Below are positions 59,345 through 64,000 of a stretch of 64,000 bases of DNA, in pieces (the stretch's first letter is position 1; the number at the start of each line of letters is the position of its first letter). The notes under the pieces are model-generated. The model made no database searches. It saw only the letters and a program-made list of their open reading frames with translations, and had not been told where the DNA came from. Source of the stretch: Zerene cesonia (taxonomy: Eukaryota > Arthropoda > Insecta > Lepidoptera > Pieridae); assembly GCF_012273895.1 (NCBI RefSeq), contig NC_052125.1, forward strand, positions 4,526,001 to 4,590,000. The letters are read 5' to 3'. The position numbers were made by a program, and so were the translations under genes.

Positions 59345-59735
59345 TAACTGCATCCCGCGGTTTCACCCGCGTAAGTCCGTATCCCGCAAGAATATAGGTA
59401 CAAAAGTTGCCTATATGTTATTCCAGTTGTCCAGCTATCTACGTACCAAATTTCATTGCAATCGGTTCAGTAGTTTTTGCGTGAAAGAGCAACAAACACG
59501 CACACATCCTTACAAACTTTCGCATTTATAATATTACTAGCTGCGCCCCGCGGTTTCACTCGCGTAAGTCCGTATCCCGTAGGAATATCGGTATAAAAAG
59601 TTGCCTATATGTTATTCCAGTTGTCCAGCTATCTACGTACCAAATTTCATTGCAATCGGTTCAGTAGTTTTTTCGTGAAAGAGCAACAAACACACACACA
59701 TCCTTACAAACTTTCGCATTTATAATATTAGTAAG
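59345..59735 (-). mobile_element. Two head-to-tail LEP1 Helitrons
   Basis: Two near-identical copies (59345-59535, 59536-59735), the second beginning exactly where the first ends (ATAATATTA/CTAGCTGCG). Confidence 0.72.
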
Positions 59736-60402
59736 ATAGGATGTACATTATAGAGTTGATGACAATCTATAAAACAGCTGTTCGCCCTGGCTTCGCCCGT
59801 TGTAAATATATAACTTATGTCACTCAGTGAAGTTACAACTATCTAAGTGTGAATGAATTTTTCAAATTGGACATGTGGTGTTTGCGTGAAAACGCTACAA
59901 ACATGCATAAATGCAAGTTTCTTTATCCTTTAGTGTTTATATTTCGTATTGTTACCTCAAAATGTATTGGAACGCTCAAATGCATTGCTAAGTGTGAAAC
60001 TTGTCAACGGCTCGACAAATTCGGTTGATATTTTTACATTTTTGTTAAGAAACAAGGAAAGATCTTATGGTGAGAAAAGATTTTAAGATTGAAGCCGAAG
60101 CGAACCGCTAGTCCGAAAAAAATACAACTCGAATTAAGTTATTTCAAAAATTAAATTTATTTTTCGATCAGACATGAGACCCTTTTAACGATAGTGTACC
60201 TAGTAACAAGACAAGACCTGGGAACGAACTAACTTTATTTAAAATTAGATTTAAAACATTGATTCAAACAACAACCTAACAGGCACATGAATCTTAAAAC
60301 AAGTGTTTCTTAAAACTTCTTAAGATAACAAAACTATCGCTATAAAACTTCTGTAATCCCCATATCCCCTTATATTAGATTGCACTAACTTAGTGGGTGA
60401 CA

Positions 60403-60727
60403 TCCCTACTAATATTATAAATGCGAAAGTAACTGTCTGCCTGTTACGCTTTCACGCCTAAACCACTAAACCTATTTTGACAAAATTTGGTATGAAGATA
60501 GAACCGAACTTGGGAAAGGACATAGGATACTTTTTATCCGGAAAAAAGGGTAGAAAGGGTTGAAAGAGGGGATGAAAGTTTAGATGAAACTTCGTTATTG
60601 TCAAACCGATTTCGATGAAACTTGGTATGAAGATGGAGCTAAACGTGGGAAAGAACAAAGAACTCCTTACCGTGTCGCGCGATATAAGCGAATTCTACGC
60701 GGGTGAAGCCGCGGGCGAAAAGCTAGT
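60403..60727 (+). mobile_element. Longer LEP1-type Helitron
   Basis: TCCCTACTAATATTATAAAT to the hairpin GCGGGTGAAGCCGC and AAAAGCTAGT: 5' TC, 3' CTAG, flanking T, about 325 bp. Confidence 0.72.
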
Positions 60728-60757
60728 ATAAAATATCATTTGCACTTCTGCACTCAC

Positions 60758-60840
60758 CTGTACTTTATCTTGGACTAATGTTGTTTACAAAACGACGATC
60801 CGCATCCGGCGGCAGGTAACAAAACCAACTAGAATACTTG
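60758..60840 (-). other. Possible 5' UTR exon of the SVWC gene
   Basis: Minus strand ends in GTACAG/GTGAGTG, an excellent donor, 1.5 kb upstream of the start exon. The upstream boundary is a guess, and the matching acceptor (TAACTAAAG near 59240) is weak. Confidence 0.3.
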
Positions 60841-61611
60841 TTTTACGTTACACACTCACATGGAAAGTGTTTACGAGTTCTTTTTTATCTGTGCAATAAG
60901 ACTAGGATGTCAGAGAAGTATGAGTTTTTAAGACGCTATATTTAGCTTCACCTGTATATTACTCGATTAACCGACTCCTTTAGAGTTTTGACTCGATTTA
61001 GACCCAATTTGAACGGACGAATTTTATTTAAACTTTTTTACACTTATGGATCGGTGACAATACAATAATTTCATAAGTCGATCGTAGTATCTTAATCAGG
61101 ATTGCTAGGATTGAATGATTATTTATGTCGTATCATCACACATAGCATAAAGAGTCGATTTCTCTGTCCCTATGTCCCTATGTATGCTTAAACCTTTAAA
61201 ACTACGCAACCGATTTTGATGGGGTATTTTTATTAGATTGATTCAAAAGGAAGGTTTACATGTATGTACATCATTATATCTATCTGAATTTAACGCGTTC
61301 GAAGCCGCGGGCCAAAGCTAGTACTCTAAATAGTAGTCAATTGCAAGTGAGAAAAACTAGTTGTTTCTATAATTAGAGCGGGGTTTTTTTTTATTTTTTA
61401 ATCTATATATATAATATGTATTTATTTTCAACCGACTACAAAAAAAGAAGGTTATCAAGTTGACGTTTTTGTGTTCGTTATCTCATAACTTTTTACGGGG
61501 TGAATTAATGATTCTTTATTTGAAAGCTGGTGACTGCCATTTGAAGGTTTCAAATAAAAGACAAAATGGTCTCATTTAAGTTGGATCTAGTTAAGACAAT
61601 TCAGTTCAGTT

Positions 61612-61838
61612 TTTTGAAATGAAACTTCTTTAGAATCGTTGTGATTTCAAACCTGATGCAACGGAAATAACGATAGGTAAGAGACACAAATACAAAAATG
61701 TGTAGAATGAAGCCGGCAAAGAATGAGACAGAAATATACATACTGTTTTATATTTTATATATATTCATCTCATTCTTTTGTCGATTTACTGAAGTTTCAT
61801 TTCTATCGTGTGTACATCGCACACACACCTTTTTTTTA
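61612..61838. mobile_element. MITE-like repeat, copy 2
   Basis: GAAATGAAACTTC to GAAGTTTCATTTC, with the shared interior AATGTGTAGAATGAAGCCGG. Confidence 0.68.
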
Positions 61839-63401
61839 TTAAAAATAATATATAATTAAACAGCTTACTGACTCTTGAAGTACACATAACTGGTAGCAAA
61901 CTGCTTTTAAATTGAGTAAAATAAATTTATAAAATGTTTTAGGGATTCCCACAATATAACTCCATCAAGTCACACGCGGTCACCACCAAGGCTAGATAAG
62001 TCTTGGAGTAATTCTAAAAATAATCAAAACTGAACGTAAACATTGAGGTCTGTCAACTTGTTGAATAGTAAAACTAGCCTCGTGCCCCGGCTTCACTCGT
62101 TACGCCATTTCATAAAGAGTAAAATATAACAGTGAATTTCAAATCAGTTTTGAGCTAAACAATTCGAAAAGAAAACAAATTTTCTGAACTTCCCAAATAT
62201 ACAAACACTCAAACAAGCTTATCTTAGGAAACACTGCACCAATTTTAAAAATTCTTTATTTATATTCTAATACATACGTGACCCCCCTAGTGCTATAATC
62301 GATATATATTTTAGTGTGTGAGTCGGGCACGCTTCGGCACGAATTAGGCCAGCTCGCATTGGGGAAGAAACCACACCACCACAAAAGACCAGCATGAAAT
62401 AATTGTATGTTACTGTGTTTAGGCGAGCCGGATGCATTTAACCTTTTCCTTACCCTTCCTAGTCCTTTCCTTTATTCCCTTAATCAATCCTTTACGTATC
62501 CCTTATCCGATAAAGTTAGCAATCTATTTGTACAGGCATATGACCTGCAAAAGTTTATGGGTGGTGGTTTATTGCCATTTTGTGACCCACCAGGTCCTTT
62601 GCCAGCTATCACAAACAAATGTACCACAGGCGATGCCGGGGCAGACCGCTAGCACATCTTATAAAACTCAAAGGTTGAGGACTGGCTGACTGACTGACAT
62701 AGCATCTATCATCAACGCACAGCCCAAACCACTGGACGGATCGGGCTGAAATTTGGCATGCAGATAGATGTTATGACGTAGGCATTCGCTAAGAAAGGAT
62801 TTGATAAATTCTACCCTTAAGTGGATAAATGGGCGATGAAAGTTTGTAAGAATTTAGCAACAGGAGTTATATATACTCGTATATAACCGCTAGCCGCTTC
62901 GTCCAAAAATCGTAACGAACCGAACGAACCTTTTATAAGAAGTCGGTTTATATTACAAACAGACAGATGTATAACGGTTTAATATATATTTATAGATAAA
63001 AATTTACTCGTCTGTTGTACTATTGACTCAGTCTTAACTTGATATCGCTACAAGATGGTATTTTTTGTTGTTTTAATCGGCTTTTTATCGGTATGTGTGT
63101 TTTATTTATAATACAATATGGTAGTCTTTTATTTTGCATGCTTTTGATTGATTGTTATTTATTATATTGATTATTAAAGCTTTGTTTGTACTTATTATTC
63201 TGTGGATTTATTATGAAATAAAAGAATCGTATTTATTTAGGTTTTTAGAAAAATAAACAAAAGTAGATTGAAGTGTTCACTTTAAAATTCATACATGTAA
63301 ACATTTTTGTTTGTATTTATTATAAATAACATCCATTCAATATAATTAAGACAGTGTAATTTATATGAGTCTGTGTACACTTCTTCATAGATATATATAA
63401 C

Positions 63402-63618
63402 AAACTAGCAAACCCGGCGAACTCCGTTTCGCCACCAGATGGCTGTGTGTGAAAAACGATTTTCCCGCTTTTCTGTTGAAATTTTTCCTGAATTTTCTTT
63501 GCTATAAACCTCACGGAGCCCGAGACCTTTCCAACGAATGCAAAACCGTGGAAATCGGTTCGTGCGTTCTCGAGTTATAGCGTCAGGAAGGAAAACCCGA
63601 CTTATTTTTATATAGTAG
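63402..63618 (-). repeat. Helitron-like dispersed repeat (CAAACCCGGCGAACTCCG)
   Basis: CTAGCAAACCCGGCGAACTC to TTTTTATATAGTA; begins CTAG and resembles CTAG-ended lepidopteran repeats. Confidence 0.5.
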
Positions 63619-64000
63619 AATTAATACAGCTAATAAATTATCCAGATAAATTTGTAAGTAAAAAACACGATTCTTATTTTATGAAATAGTTATATTTTTC
63701 CAACAAAATAAATAAATAAATTAAAGCACAAATTTCCAAAATAGCATTTTCAACTTTATTTTTAGTAAATGACGAGAATTTTCATTATTTTGTAATCAGT
63801 TATGAGTTTATTTTAATATACGTATTCACAGTGCCATAAAGTTTGAAGAGGCGAAAATTTTTACTAAAAATATTGAATTTTCAGAGCCGTCATTATGACG
63901 AACTCTTTGTTTCAGAGCTAAGTTTGTGGCATTGTAATAAGTTCAAATTTTATGGCGCTAATTACCTATTAATCGGACATTTTATTTTATTTTATTAATA

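Larger units (their letters stand above)
59228..64000. other. Repeat-rich region upstream of the SVWC gene
   Basis: No coding exon recognised. Helitrons, MITEs and LINE-like remnants (62330-62650) dominate; the last 1 kb is AT-rich without clear features. Confidence 0.5.

Overview
The window is draft nuclear DNA from a moth or butterfly (Lepidoptera). The evidence is a fibrohexamerin (P25) silk-protein gene, intron-rich genes with GT-AG splice sites, an AT-rich background, and dozens of short LEP1-type non-autonomous Helitrons and tRNA-derived SINEs. Four runs of N (1224-2223, 18057-18179, 30530-31529, 54938-55937) are assembly gaps; three are exactly 1000 N and so are probably scaffold joins of unknown true size.

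Layout. (1) 443-14155, + strand: the last 17 exons of CLASP (Orbit/MAST/chb), a microtubule plus-end protein. The phases chain without a break into 691 codons and a stop. Introns are packed with SINEs, Helitrons and minisatellites. (2) 14156-about 19640: AT-rich, repeat-poor DNA downstream of CLASP, with a dispersed GAGGGTAGTT motif, a 5S-rRNA-like segment and a 30-bp tandem array. (3) 20929-23517, + strand: a complete five-exon fibrohexamerin gene of 218 aa. (4) 23702-27197: AT-rich, nothing coding seen. (5) 31530-37240, - strand: a beta-1,3-galactosyltransferase (GT31) with five complete exons and a sixth cut by a gap. A 25-nt microexon (30149-30173) and a terminal exon (27198-27307) on the same strand may be its 3' end. 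(6) 37241-45702: repeats, including two hAT-type MITEs with perfect 8-bp target-site duplications. (7) 45703-46868, + strand: a complete three-exon LYRM4/ISD11 gene of 88 aa, for mitochondrial Fe-S cluster assembly. (8) 48417-59227, - strand: a 14-exon gene for a 492-aa secreted protein, an N-terminal eight-cysteine SVWC (Vago-type) domain followed by about 390 residues of charged, disordered-looking tail ending in a Lys/His-rich segment. (9) 59228-64000: repeats and possible 5' UTR only.

The genes are ordinary single-copy neighbours and do not form an operon or pathway. CLASP and fibrohexamerin run in tandem. Fibrohexamerin and GT31 converge, as do ISD11 and the SVWC gene. The least routine observations are the SVWC protein with its long tail, the roughly 130-residue acidic insertion inside the GT31 catalytic domain, and the structured repeats in and after CLASP. 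I saw no CRISPR array, operon, complete autonomous transposon, or virus-derived or toxin gene.
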